Assembly (NCBI RefSeq): GCF_009932475.1
Contig: NZ_BJOV01000002.1
Span: 496,001-560,000 of the forward strand
Direction: 5' to 3'
Source of the DNA: Gordonia spumicola
Lineage (GTDB): Bacteria > Actinomycetota > Actinomycetes > Mycobacteriales > Mycobacteriaceae
Length of the DNA stretch: 64,000 bases
Part shown: piece by piece, positions 10,145 to 18,646 of the stretch
Layout: every line of letters begins with the position of its first letter
Position numbering within the stretch: position 1 is the stretch's first letter
Notes under the pieces: model-generated
The model's database searches: none
Told to the model about the DNA's origin: nothing
What the model saw: only the letters and a program-made list of their open reading frames with translations
Position numbers and translations under genes: made by a program

Positions 10145-10894
10145 TCACTGTTCGCCGCGTTTGCGGGCCTTCTCCTCCGCCTCCGCGGCGTCCATCGCAT
10201 TCGCCTCGTCCAGCGTCGGAGCCCCGCCACCGCGCGCCGCGGGCACCCAGAACTCACCGGGCGGGTACGGGCCGTAACCGTCCTGCAGTTCGGTCAGCTT
10301 GGCGCGCATCGACTCGTGCAGTCGTGCGGTGAGCTGCTCCGGCGTGCCCTCGGGCGCGATCGCCTCGGCGACGCCGACCATGATCTTGAAGCCGTTGCGG
10401 CCCATGTTGCGCGGGTGGCCCTTGGTCCAGATGCGTTGCGCTCCCCACACGATCGTCGGGACCAGCGGCGCACCCGACTCGAGCGCCATGCGGGCGGCTC
10501 CGCTCTTGAACGACTTCAGCTCGAAGCTGCGGCTGATCGTCGCCTCCGGGTAGACCCCGACGAGTTCCCCCCGCTTGAGGTAGTCGACGGCGTCGTGGTA
10601 GCTCTGCGCGCCGTTCGCGCGGTCGACCGGGATGTGCTTGAGGGAACGCATGATCGGGCCGCCGACCGCGTTGTCGAACACTTCCTTCTTCGCCATGAAC
10701 CGCACGTACCGCTTGCCCTGCAGATACGCGGGAATGCCCGCGAAGGTGAAGTCGAGGTAGCCGGTGTGGTTGAAGGCGACCACGCCGGGACCGTCCTTGG
10801 GCACGTTCTCCACGCCCGAGATGTCGAACTTGAGGCCCTGCGCCAGCCACAGCATGCGAGCGGTCGAGATGACGGAGGAATACACGGGTTCCAT
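10145..10894 (-). CDS. 1-acyl-sn-glycerol-3-phosphate acyltransferase-like protein
   Basis: Second PlsC-type acyltransferase, 249 aa, paralogous to the next gene and sharing its N-terminal MEPVY start. Motifs are NHTGYLDF (catalytic His/Asp), IPVDRANGA, VYPEATISRSF and APLVPTIVWGAQR. First gene of the three-gene operon with the paralogue and the HAD hydrolase. The role is in phospholipid or neutral-lipid acylation, substrate unknown. Corresponds to the Rv3814c-Rv3816c acyltransferase group of mycobacteria. Confidence 0.88.
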   Translation of the reverse strand: MEPVYSSVISTARMLWLAQGLKFDISGVENVPKDGPGVVAFNHTGYLDFTFAGIPAYLQGKRYVRFMAKKEVFDNAVGGPIMRSLKHIPVDRANGAQSYHDAVDYLKRGELVGVYPEATISRSFELKSFKSGAARMALESGAPLVPTIVWGAQRIWTKGHPRNMGRNGFKIMVGVAEAIAPEGTPEQLTARLHESMRAKLTELQDGYGPYPPGEFWVPAARGGGAPTLDEANAMDAAEAEEKARKRGEQ

Positions 10895-10939
10895 GCGACT
10901 AGAGCCTAGTCGATCCCCCGGTCTCGTCTCGGACGACGA

Positions 10940-12076
10940 TCACGCGAGCGAACGAGCGATGACCAGTCGCTGGATCTGGTTGGTCCCCTCGAAGATCTGC
11001 GTGATCTTGGCCTCCCTCATGAGTCGTTCCGGGCGGAAGTCGCGGGTGTACCCGTTGCCGCCGAGGACCTGCACGGCGTCGGTGGTGACCTTCATCGCCG
11101 CGTCCGTCGCGACCAGTTTGGCGACGGACGCGTTCCGCGAGTACGGGAGACCGGCGTCGCGGCGGCGGGCGGCGTCGAGGTAGGTGGCCCGAGCGGAGTC
11201 GACGGCCGCGGCCATGTCGGCGAGCAGGAAGCCGAGTCCCTGGTGATCGATGATCTTGCGGCCGAACGTCTCCCGCTCCTTGGCGTAGGCGACGGCCTCG
11301 TCCAGCGCGGCTTGCGCGATGCCGGTGGCGACGGCCGCGATGCCGAGCCTGCCGGAGTCGAGGGCGCTGAACGCGATCTGCAGACCCTGCCCCTCCGTGC
11401 CGATCCGTCGGTCGTCGGGGAGCCGCACGTCGTCGTACCGCGCCGATGTGGTCGGGACCGCCGTCAGACCCATCTTCTCCTCGGGCCTGCCGAAGCTGAG
11501 GCCGTCGACGCCGTCGGGCACGAGGAAGCACGAGATGCCTTTCGAACCCTCGCCGGTGCGCGCGAACAGGTTGTAGAAGTCGGCGACGCCGCCGTGGGTG
11601 ATCCACGCCTTCTCGCCGGTGATCGAGTAGCCGTCGTCCACCGGTGTCGCCTTGCAGACCAACGCCGCGGCGTCCGATCCGGCCTGCGGCTCGGAGAGGC
11701 TGTACGCACCGATCGTGCCGCCGCCGAGCATGTCGGGCAGCCAGCGCTCCTTCTGTTCCCCGGTGCCGAAGGAGAACAGCGGGTGGCACGCGAGGCTGTG
11801 CACGCTGACCGCGACACCGACGGCCGCCCAACGAGACGCGATCTCCTCCAGGACCTGCAGGTACACCTCGTAGGGCTGCCCGCCGCCGCCCCACTCCTCC
11901 GGGTACGGCAGGCTCAGCAGTCCGGCCTCGCCGAGGGTCGCGAACACGCCGTCGGGATACTTCTCGGCCTTCTCGTGCTCGTCGACGACGGGCGCGAGCA
12001 CCTTGTCGGCGATGTCGCGGGTCAGGGCGATGAGGTCGCGGGCCTCATCGGTCGGCAGAAGGCGGTCAGCGGGCAC
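10940..12076 (-). CDS. Acyl-CoA dehydrogenase
   Basis: FAD-dependent acyl-CoA dehydrogenase of 378 aa that introduces the alpha-beta double bond in an acyl-CoA. The N-terminal helical domain is followed by the middle beta domain with YSLSEPQAGSDA and the C-terminal helical domain. The conserved IFEGTNQIQR near the C terminus includes the acidic residue region used as catalytic base in many members, and QVLGGNGYTRDF is the usual signature. Chain-length preference is unknown. It is divergent from a TetR gene; the 97-bp gap holds four AGTACT boxes, so the pair is probably a repressor and its target. Confidence 0.92.
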   Translation of the reverse strand: MPADRLLPTDEARDLIALTRDIADKVLAPVVDEHEKAEKYPDGVFATLGEAGLLSLPYPEEWGGGGQPYEVYLQVLEEIASRWAAVGVAVSVHSLACHPLFSFGTGEQKERWLPDMLGGGTIGAYSLSEPQAGSDAAALVCKATPVDDGYSITGEKAWITHGGVADFYNLFARTGEGSKGISCFLVPDGVDGLSFGRPEEKMGLTAVPTTSARYDDVRLPDDRRIGTEGQGLQIAFSALDSGRLGIAAVATGIAQAALDEAVAYAKERETFGRKIIDHQGLGFLLADMAAAVDSARATYLDAARRRDAGLPYSRNASVAKLVATDAAMKVTTDAVQVLGGNGYTRDFRPERLMREAKITQIFEGTNQIQRLVIARSLA

Positions 12077-12098
12077 GGCGGGCTCCTCGAGGAAACGA

Positions 12099-12162
12099 CA
12101 GTACTGGGGTGACCTGAAGAGTACTGCCGGTCGAGCAGTACTACAAGGGTTCTCGCAGTACT
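12099..12162. promoter_or_regulatory. Array of four AGTACT boxes (candidate TetR operators)
   Basis: The palindrome AGTACT occurs four times in the divergent gap, starting at 12100, 12120, 12137 and 12157, with centre spacings of 20, 17 and 20 bp. Each pair is face-on-helix compatible. The middle two form a perfect extended inverted repeat, AGTACTGC-N7-GCAGTACT (12120-12142). The last box ends 11 bases before the TetR ATG. The flanking TetR protein is the obvious candidate ligand-responsive binder. Confidence 0.72.
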
Positions 12163-12173
12163 ACTGTGGTGAC

Positions 12174-12749
12174 ATGACCTCGTCGACGTTCACCACCGCG
12201 CGGCACGCCCAACTGTTCGACGAGCTCCTCGCACTGTTCCTCGCCGAGGGCTTCGCACACCTGACCCTCGACGCGATCGCCGCACGGCTGCGCTGCTCCA
12301 AGTCCACGCTGTACAACCTCGCGCCGAGCAAGGACGAACTGGTGCGCACCACGACCATCGGCTTCTTCCGGCGGGCGACGACCACCGTCGAGGACTCGGT
12401 GGCACGACACGACGACCCGCGCGAACGGATCACCGTCTACCTGTCGTCGGTCGGCGACGCCCTCACCGTGGCGTCCCCGCAGTGGCTGGCCGACGTGGCG
12501 GCCTTCGGCCCGGCGCGGGAGGCGTACGAACAGAACACCCGCATCGCCGCCCTACGCGTCAAGGAACTCATCGACGCGGGTGTCGCGGCGGGCGCGTTCC
12601 GCGACGTCCACGCCGCGTTCGCCGCCGATCTGGCGGCGACGACGATGGTCCGCATCCAACAGGGCGAGGTGCGCGCCGCCACCGGGCTCGACGACGCCGC
12701 CGCCTACCGCGAACTGGCAGCGATCGTGACCGCGGGCGTCAGCGCGTAG
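12174..12749 (+). CDS. TetR-family transcriptional regulator
   Basis: TetR repressor of 191 aa. The N-terminal HTH is in residues 10-60 (LDAIAARLRCSKSTLYNLAPSKDELV). I chose ATG at 12174 because the frame upstream runs through the operator-like gap and has no family similarity. The C-terminal ligand pocket is not recognisable beyond family level. It probably represses the divergent acyl-CoA dehydrogenase and itself, with an acyl-CoA as the likely effector (inference from context). Confidence 0.9.
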   Translation: MTSSTFTTARHAQLFDELLALFLAEGFAHLTLDAIAARLRCSKSTLYNLAPSKDELVRTTTIGFFRRATTTVEDSVARHDDPRERITVYLSSVGDALTVASPQWLADVAAFGPAREAYEQNTRIAALRVKELIDAGVAAGAFRDVHAAFAADLAATTMVRIQQGEVRAATGLDDAAAYRELAAIVTAGVSA

Positions 12750-12849
12750 GGCGTGCCCAGGGCCGTAAGTCCCACCGGCGACAGGCGCGGCGTCCGACGT
12801 CGGCGATACGCTGTCAGGGCAGTACTTCCCATCGAAAGGCACCAGCCCC

Positions 12850-14427
12850 GTGCAGATCACCAGCATCGGCCACGCCGGATTCCACATCCAGACCGCCGCG
12901 GGTTCCATCGTCTGCGACCCGTGGGTCAATCCCGCGTACTTCGCGTCCTGGATCCCGTTCCCGGACAACACCGAGCTGGACTGGAAGGCGATCGGCGACT
13001 GCGACTACCTGTACGTCTCGCACCTGCACCGCGATCACTTCGACGAGAAGAACCTGATCGACAACGTCAACAAGGACGCGACGGTCCTGTTGCCCGACTA
13101 CCCCGTTCCCGACCTGCGACGCGAACTGGAGCGTCTCGGCTTCACGAAGTTCGTGGAGACCGACGACTCGCGCAAGCACCACGTGTCGGGCCCCAAGGGC
13201 GACCTCGACGTGATGATCATCGCGCTGCGCGCACCGGCCGACGGTCCGATCGGCGACTCCGGTCTCATCGTCGACGACGGCGAGACGGTCTGCTTCAACA
13301 TGAACGACGCGAGGCCGATCGACCTCGACGTCGTCAACGAGGCGTTCGGCCGCGTGGACGTCCACCTGCTGCAGTACTCGGGAGCCATCTGGTACCCGAT
13401 GGTCTACGACATCCCGCGCAAGTCGAAGGCCAACTTCGCAATGCAGAAGCGACAGCGCGGCATGGACCGTGCGCGGTCGTACATCGAGCAGGTCGGAGCC
13501 ACCTGGGTGGTCCCCTCCGCGGGCCCGCCGATGTTCCTCGACGACGACCTGTACGTCCTGAACGACTTCAACACCGGCAGCGACGCCGACAAGGCGAGCA
13601 TCTTCCCCGACCAGGCCGACTTCCTGGAGCAGATGCGGATCCACGGCACCGACGACGGCGTGAAGCATCGCGGCCTGATGATGGTGTCGGGCTCGAAGGC
13701 CGACTTCCGCGGCGACGAACTCCTCGAGATCTCGCATCCGTACCCGCCGGAGCAGGTGTTCGGCGAGGGCAAGAAGGCGTATCTGGAGAAGATGAAGGAG
13801 AAGTTCGCTCCGGTCATCGCCGCCGAGAAGGCCACGTGGGCCGCCGCCGACGGCGATCCGCTCCTCCCCCAGTTGAAGGCCACGTTCGAGCCGATCATGG
13901 CGGCCTCCGACCTGATCTCCGACGGCATCGGCTACCCGGTCGGCCTCGTGGTGGGCGACGAGACGTTCGTCCTCGACTTCCCCAAGCGGGTGGTGCGCAT
14001 GAAGGAGGACGGCGACGGCAAGTACCGCTACGGCTTCCGGATCGCTCCGGAGCTCGTGCGCACGGTCCTGCGCGACGACGAACCGGACTGGGTCAACACG
14101 ATCTTCCTGTCGACGCGGTTCACCACGTGGCGCATCGGCGGCTACAACGAGTACCTGTACACGTTCTTCAAGTGCCTCACCGACGAACGCATCGCGTACG
14201 CCGACGGCTGGTTCAACGAGGCGCACGACGATTCGGCGTCCATCGAACTCGACGGCTGGACCGTGCAGCGCCGGTGCCCGCACCTCAAGGCGGACCTGAG
14301 CAAGTTCGGCGTCGTCGACGGCGAGAAGCTGACGTGCAACCTGCACGGATGGCAGTGGGATCTGTCCAGCGGGCGCTGTCTCACGTCCAAGGGTCACGAA
14401 CTCCGCTCCCAGCGCGCAGAGTCCTGA
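12850..14427 (+). CDS. Metallo-beta-lactamase-fold / Rieske [2Fe-2S] fusion protein
   Basis: Protein of 525 aa from GTG at 12850, like Rv3818 in length and design. The N-terminal half is an MBL-fold hydrolase domain with HLHRDH at 58-63 supplying the metal-binding His/Asp residues. The C terminus is a Rieske cluster module: Cys476-x-His478 (CPH) and Cys496-x2-His499 (CNLHGW). The same pairing of folds occurs in CMP-N-acetylneuraminate hydroxylase relatives, which are oxygen-dependent; activity here is unproven. The middle 300 residues are not assignable. A second TetR gene starts 13 bp downstream, so the two may be one transcript. Confidence 0.85.
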   Translation: MQITSIGHAGFHIQTAAGSIVCDPWVNPAYFASWIPFPDNTELDWKAIGDCDYLYVSHLHRDHFDEKNLIDNVNKDATVLLPDYPVPDLRRELERLGFTKFVETDDSRKHHVSGPKGDLDVMIIALRAPADGPIGDSGLIVDDGETVCFNMNDARPIDLDVVNEAFGRVDVHLLQYSGAIWYPMVYDIPRKSKANFAMQKRQRGMDRARSYIEQVGATWVVPSAGPPMFLDDDLYVLNDFNTGSDADKASIFPDQADFLEQMRIHGTDDGVKHRGLMMVSGSKADFRGDELLEISHPYPPEQVFGEGKKAYLEKMKEKFAPVIAAEKATWAAADGDPLLPQLKATFEPIMAASDLISDGIGYPVGLVVGDETFVLDFPKRVVRMKEDGDGKYRYGFRIAPELVRTVLRDDEPDWVNTIFLSTRFTTWRIGGYNEYLYTFFKCLTDERIAYADGWFNEAHDDSASIELDGWTVQRRCPHLKADLSKFGVVDGEKLTCNLHGWQWDLSSGRCLTSKGHELRSQRAES

Positions 14428-14440
14428 TAGGAACGATTGC

Positions 14441-15076
14441 GTGACGTCCGACGCCTCCTCCACTCCCGTCCGCTCCTATCGCGGACGTTCGCTGGAAGAT
14501 CGCCGGGCCGACAGGCGGGAACGTTTCCAAGCGGCGGGTCTGGAGTTGTTCGGAACCCTCGGATTCGCGCGGGTGACGATATCGGCGTTGTGCGCCGAGG
14601 CGGGCCTGTCCCGCAGGCAGTTCTACGAGGAGTACTCGGGCAGCGAGGAATTGCTCACCGAGATCTACTCGGGAATCCAGTCCGCCGCCCTGGGGAAGGT
14701 GTCGGAGGCGATCGCCGCGAGCGACCCGACCGACCTGCACTCGGTGGCACGGAACTCGATGCGCGCCTACCTCGACGCCGTCGCCGTCGATCCGCGGATC
14801 GTCAGGTGTGCGTTCATCGAGATCGGCGGCATCTCCGAGGCGATGGAACACCACCGCGTCACCAGCCGTGACGAGTGGGCCCAGTACATGGGAGCGATGA
14901 TCGCGGCGCTCCCGTCGACGACGTCCAAGCCGATCGACTACAGCGCCACCGCGTTCATCGGGTCGATGACGGCGGTGGTCCACCGGTGGGCGACCGCCGA
15001 TCCGCGTCCCGACCGGGAGACGATCGTCGCCCTCCTGGCCGACCTCCTGGTTCGCATTGCCGTCGATTCGGACTGA
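14441..15076 (+). CDS. TetR/AcrR-family transcriptional regulator
   Basis: Regulator of 211 aa, GTG start at 14441. HTH residues about 25-70: RFQAAGLELFGTLGFARVTISALCAEAGL is split across helices 1-3, ending in SRRQFYEEYSGSEEL. The C-terminal domain has no diagnostic ligand motif. It follows the MBL/Rieske gene at 13 bp on the same strand, so it may control that gene or be co-expressed with it. Confidence 0.85.
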   Translation: MTSDASSTPVRSYRGRSLEDRRADRRERFQAAGLELFGTLGFARVTISALCAEAGLSRRQFYEEYSGSEELLTEIYSGIQSAALGKVSEAIAASDPTDLHSVARNSMRAYLDAVAVDPRIVRCAFIEIGGISEAMEHHRVTSRDEWAQYMGAMIAALPSTTSKPIDYSATAFIGSMTAVVHRWATADPRPDRETIVALLADLLVRIAVDSD

Positions 15077-15173
15077 CAGCACAGTATGTGTGCCCATCAG
15101 GCACGATTACAACGCTCAATGTAACAACAGGCCTATGCGCGGCGGTTAACTGCATGATAAGTTCGTTCACGTG

Positions 15174-15199
15174 GTTGTGAGACTACGGAGTCTCACAAC
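15174..15199. promoter_or_regulatory. Perfect 11-bp inverted repeat
   Basis: GTTGTGAGACT, spacer ACGG, then its exact complement AGTCTCACAAC. It lies 98 bp beyond the TetR stop. No poly-T tract follows, so it could be either an operator-type palindrome or a hairpin in the TetR mRNA. The 15077-15377 gap otherwise holds only this element and the hairpin at 15289. Confidence 0.5.
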
Positions 15200-15288
15200 A
15201 AGCGCGCTGGTTCGGATTGACATCGACCGGCACACAAGTTCGATCCGGGTGGAATCGGGGCTCTTGGGAGGGAGCTGCTCGGATCGTC

Positions 15289-15341
15289 GGAGCGCGACGC
15301 GGGCGCGGGGCATGTCCCCAGCTTGACCCGCGTCGCGCTCC
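15289..15341. terminator. Bidirectional terminator hairpin
   Basis: Perfect 15-bp arms (15289-15303, GGAGCGCGACGCGGG, and 15327-15341) enclose a 23-nt loop that itself contains GGGG...CCCC. It lies between the convergent TetR (plus) and CPBP (minus) genes and is followed by a pyrimidine-rich tract on the plus strand. Confidence 0.7.
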
Positions 15342-15377
15342 CCCCTCTCTTCCCCGACTATTCGGCGGCGTGCCAGG

Positions 15378-16136
15378 TCACAGACCGAGCCAACCGAGGC
15401 GGTCGGCCAACAGCGAGTACCCGGCGAATGCGATCACGTCGATGACGGTGTGCGCGACGATCAGCGGCCACAACCTGTTCGTCTTCTGATACCAGCGGCC
15501 GAACACCAGGCCCATGACGACGTTCCCCACCCCGCCGCCGATCCCCTGATACAGGTGATATCCGCCGCGCAGCAGAGCCGAGGAGACCAGCGTCCCCACC
15601 TCGCCGACGCCCACCTGCCGGAGCCGCGTCATGAAGTAGGCGACGACGACCACCTCTTCGGCGACCGCGTTGCCCGCCGCGATCACGCAGAGCAGCAGTA
15701 TCCGCCACCACGGACTGCCCGCGGGCGCGGGTGCCAGCTGCCCGCTGACGCCGAGAGCCGAGGCCGCGGCGACGAGCGCGAGGCCTGGCACCCCGATGAC
15801 CGCCGCGAGCCCCACGCCCGGCAGGACGTCCCGCTTGGACGGTCGACCGAGCCCGACGTCGGCGAGCCTGAGCCCGCCCCGCCACAGGAGATACGCGCCC
15901 AACCCGCCGATCGCGAACAGCCGGACCGCCCGCATCACCTGCCGGATCACGTCGATCGCCATCACCGACGACTCGGCCGGATTCAACGCGACAGTCGTCT
16001 GCGAGATCCCCGGCCCCAGTTGGGCCTCGACCAGCGACAGGACCGACGACAACGCCGAGAACCCGAACGTCAGGACCCCGACGATCGCCATCTCGACGAC
16101 GATCGCCCGCCTGGCACCCGGCTCGTCTACTCGCAC
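15378..16136 (-). CDS. CPBP-family intramembrane protease
   Basis: Polytopic membrane protein of 252 aa in the CPBP (Abi/CAAX-like) glutamic intramembrane protease family. The paired catalytic Glu is in NAVAEEVVVVAYF, the second motif is RGGYHLYQG and the third is HTVIDV. About seven or eight hydrophobic segments are visible. The usual Arg shortly after the Glu pair is not obvious, which is common in actinobacterial members. Substrate unknown. Confidence 0.82.
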   Translation of the reverse strand: MRVDEPGARRAIVVEMAIVGVLTFGFSALSSVLSLVEAQLGPGISQTTVALNPAESSVMAIDVIRQVMRAVRLFAIGGLGAYLLWRGGLRLADVGLGRPSKRDVLPGVGLAAVIGVPGLALVAAASALGVSGQLAPAPAGSPWWRILLLCVIAAGNAVAEEVVVVAYFMTRLRQVGVGEVGTLVSSALLRGGYHLYQGIGGGVGNVVMGLVFGRWYQKTNRLWPLIVAHTVIDVIAFAGYSLLADRLGWLGL

Positions 16137-16180
16137 ACGCTCACGGTAGACGCCGCACGTCTACGGTATGGCGAACCCCG

Positions 16181-16927
16181 TCAGAGGTGATCGAGTGCGA
16201 GGGAGTGCAGGGCCGACGACAGGTCGCAGACGCGGGTGACGGGCCGGGAGAACGGGAGTCGGACGTCGCGGTCGGTGTCGGCCGCCTCGACGCGGAGGGT
16301 GATCCCGAAGCGGTCGAGGCGGAGCGGCCGGACGCGCCCGATGCGTTGGGCAGGCGGGATCCGTCGTGACAGCTGGTGGACGAGGTCGGCGTGATCGGCC
16401 TCGAGGTGCCCGAGCCAGTCGCCCTCGAAGGCCCAGAACAGGTCGGGCTCCGCGCAGGCGAGGGTCTCCACGTCGACGGCGCTCGCACCCGCCGACGACG
16501 CGATGACGGCCGATTCGACGGCGAGGCGAACCATCGACCAGCCGTGGCCGATGTCGAGCAGCCGTTCGTTCGGGTGCTCACCCGCGATCTCGAGGGCGAG
16601 TTCACGTTGCAGCTCCGGCGGGACGTCGTGCAGTTCGCCGGACAGCCAGATCAGTCCGCGCACGGGTTCACGCAGTTGCAGGGGCGCGGTGTCGATCACT
16701 TCGAGCATGGCCGACGATCCGCCCGTCCCCTGCGCGACGACGAGCGCGGGTGCGGCGTCGGCGACGAGGAGGAACGCGTCCCCCTCGAACAGGTGGACCA
16801 TCGCGACATCGTCGCAGACCGCGGAGCCGTCAACCGACAGGGTGCCGCCCGCCGCCCGCCTGCACGCGGTCGAGATCAACTCCGCGTCGCACGGCGTGAC
16901 GACGGCGTGGGTGTGACTGTTCGACAT
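16181..16927 (-). CDS. DUF2470-domain protein (haem/FMN-split-barrel related)
   Basis: Protein of 248 aa. The C-terminal 80 residues (EADHADLVHQL through RPVTRVCDLSSALHSL) match the DUF2470 domain, which accompanies pyridoxamine-oxidase-like folds in HugZ-type haem-utilisation proteins. The N-terminal part contains no recognised catalytic motif. The ATG at 16927 is chosen because two sequences resembling iron-regulator boxes lie directly upstream. A link to haem or iron metabolism is inferred from the domain and these boxes. Confidence 0.72.
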   Translation of the reverse strand: MSNSHTHAVVTPCDAELISTACRRAAGGTLSVDGSAVCDDVAMVHLFEGDAFLLVADAAPALVVAQGTGGSSAMLEVIDTAPLQLREPVRGLIWLSGELHDVPPELQRELALEIAGEHPNERLLDIGHGWSMVRLAVESAVIASSAGASAVDVETLACAEPDLFWAFEGDWLGHLEADHADLVHQLSRRIPPAQRIGRVRPLRLDRFGITLRVEAADTDRDVRLPFSRPVTRVCDLSSALHSLALDHL

Positions 16928-16943
16928 CGGCGTCCTCGAATCG

Positions 16944-16980
16944 TTAGTAGGCAACCCTAAGTAATGTGACCCTAACTTAG
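16944..16980. promoter_or_regulatory. Two candidate IdeR/DtxR-like boxes
   Basis: TTAGTAGGCAACCCTAA (16944-16960) and TAATGTGACCCTAACTTAG (16962-16980) lie 17-53 bp upstream of the DUF2470 gene. The second agrees with the 19-bp consensus TTAGGTTAGSCTAACCTAA at about 12 positions. Each contains a good CCTAA half. Function is a guess from resemblance and from the neighbouring gene's family. Confidence 0.42.
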
Positions 16981-17045
16981 TTTGAGCTGGCGTCGTCGTC
17001 AACGGATCAACTCATCGAGAGCCTGACCGGACGTGCTCGGTTACT

Positions 17046-17978
17046 GTGGACGACGTGCCAGTCTTCGCATACTTCGGCCCAGCGGGCACCTTCACCGAGA
17101 TGGCGCTCGACGCGATTCTGCAGCGAGACGATCACCCCGAACCCGTCGAGAAACGGCCGCTGAGCAGCCCGATCGCCGTGATCGCCGCGGTCAGGGCCGG
17201 CGAGGCCGACTACGGCTGCGTACCGATCGAGAGTTCACTGGAAGGCGCCGTCCCGGCCACGATGGACGCGCTCGTCCCGCAGGCGGGCCAGCGCCGGGTG
17301 CAGGCCTACGCCGAGGTGTCGCTCGACATCGCGTTCACCATCGCCGCACGCGACCGGACGCCCGCGGCCGACGTCCGCACGATCGCCGCGTACCCCGTGG
17401 CCTCCGCGCAGGTACGACGCAGCGTCGCCGAGACGTTCCCGAACGCCGAGTTCGTGATCGCCACCTCCAACGCGGCCGCCGCCGCGGACGCCGCCGCCGG
17501 ACGCGCCGACGCCGCCGTCACCACCGCGGCCGCGGCCCGCCTGCACGGCCTCACCGCCATCGCCGACCACATGGCCGACGCCGACGACGCCGTGACCCGG
17601 TTCCTGCTGCTCGGACCGCCCGGACCGCCCACCCCGGCCACCGGCACCGACCGGACCGCGGTGATCCTCGACCTGCCGAACGTGCCCGGCTCCCTGGTGT
17701 CCGCGATGAACGAGTTCGCGACGCGCGGCGTCGACCTGACCCGCATCGAGTCCCGGCCGCGCGGCTCCGGGGCACCGGGCCAGTACCGCTTCTACCTCGA
17801 CGCGTGCGGTCACATCGACGACGCCGCCGTCGGCGAGGCACTGCGCGCACTGCACCGGACCTCCGAGCGCGTGGTGTATCTGGGCTCGTGGCCCATCGAC
17901 CGCGGGATCCCCGACGTGCCGCCGGACCACACCGAATCGCACGACTGGTTCGACCGACTGATGGAAGGAACCGACTGA
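17046..17978 (+). CDS. pheA: Prephenate dehydratase
   Basis: Enzyme of 310 aa that converts prephenate to phenylpyruvate in phenylalanine biosynthesis. The dehydratase domain covers about residues 5-190: FGPAGTFTE at the start, CVPIESSLEGAV, and the TRF catalytic motif in AVTRFLLLG. The C-terminal ACT domain (about 205-285) binds phenylalanine and contains LTRIESRPRG, giving feedback control. GTG at 17046 is used; a second GTG nine bases on is also possible. The next gene starts two bases after the stop. Equivalent to Rv3838c. Confidence 0.95.
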   Translation: MDDVPVFAYFGPAGTFTEMALDAILQRDDHPEPVEKRPLSSPIAVIAAVRAGEADYGCVPIESSLEGAVPATMDALVPQAGQRRVQAYAEVSLDIAFTIAARDRTPAADVRTIAAYPVASAQVRRSVAETFPNAEFVIATSNAAAAADAAAGRADAAVTTAAAARLHGLTAIADHMADADDAVTRFLLLGPPGPPTPATGTDRTAVILDLPNVPGSLVSAMNEFATRGVDLTRIESRPRGSGAPGQYRFYLDACGHIDDAAVGEALRALHRTSERVVYLGSWPIDRGIPDVPPDHTESHDWFDRLMEGTD

Positions 17979-17979
17979 C

Positions 17980-18624
17980 ATGGCTCGCCTGCACCTCGTC
18001 CGTCACGGCGAGACCACGTCGAACGTGATGAAGATCCTCGACACGGCCCTGCCCGGCGCGTCGCTCACCGACTTCGGCGCCCGACAGGGCGTCCGATTCG
18101 GCCTCGACCACCCCGAAGGCTCGGGAGCGGTCCTCGCCCACTCGGTCGCGAACCGCGCCCGCCAGACGGCCGACATGATCGCCTCCGCGTGGGGATCGGA
18201 CATGGTGACGGTCGACGGCGTCCACGAGATCCAGGTCGGCGACTACGAGGGACGGTCCGACCGCGAGGCGCACGAGGTCTTCCACGACGTCGTCACCCGC
18301 TGGCACCACGGAGAGCTCGACGCCAGCCTGCCAGGCGGCGAGTCCCTCGAGGCCCTGCACACGCGCTATCTCCCCACCGTCGACGACCTGACCAGCAAGT
18401 ACATCGTCGGCGAGGGCCGCGACGTGTACCTCGTCTCACACGGCGCCGCGATCCGCCTGATCGCCGCCCACCTCTCCGGGATCGACCCCGAGTTCGCGAT
18501 GGCGAACTACCTCTCGAACACCGGCTCGGTGGAACTCGACTACACCGACGGCGTCTGGACCGTGCACCGGTGGGGGACCGCGGACCTCCCCGGCCACGGA
18601 GCCGTCGTCGATCCGATGGGCTGA
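17980..18624 (+). CDS. Histidine phosphatase (phosphoglycerate-mutase-like)
   Basis: Protein of 214 aa of the histidine phosphatase superfamily. The catalytic LVRHGETTSN is at residues 5-14, the second His region is VYLVSHGAAIRL, and the typical acidic residue lies in PGGESLEALHTRY. Substrate unknown; the pairing with pheA is conserved (Rv3837c-Rv3838c). One base separates it from the pheA stop, so they are one transcript. Confidence 0.9.
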   Translation: MARLHLVRHGETTSNVMKILDTALPGASLTDFGARQGVRFGLDHPEGSGAVLAHSVANRARQTADMIASAWGSDMVTVDGVHEIQVGDYEGRSDREAHEVFHDVVTRWHHGELDASLPGGESLEALHTRYLPTVDDLTSKYIVGEGRDVYLVSHGAAIRLIAAHLSGIDPEFAMANYLSNTGSVELDYTDGVWTVHRWGTADLPGHGAVVDPMG

Positions 18625-18646
18625 GGCGCCCCCGGTCGCAGGATCG

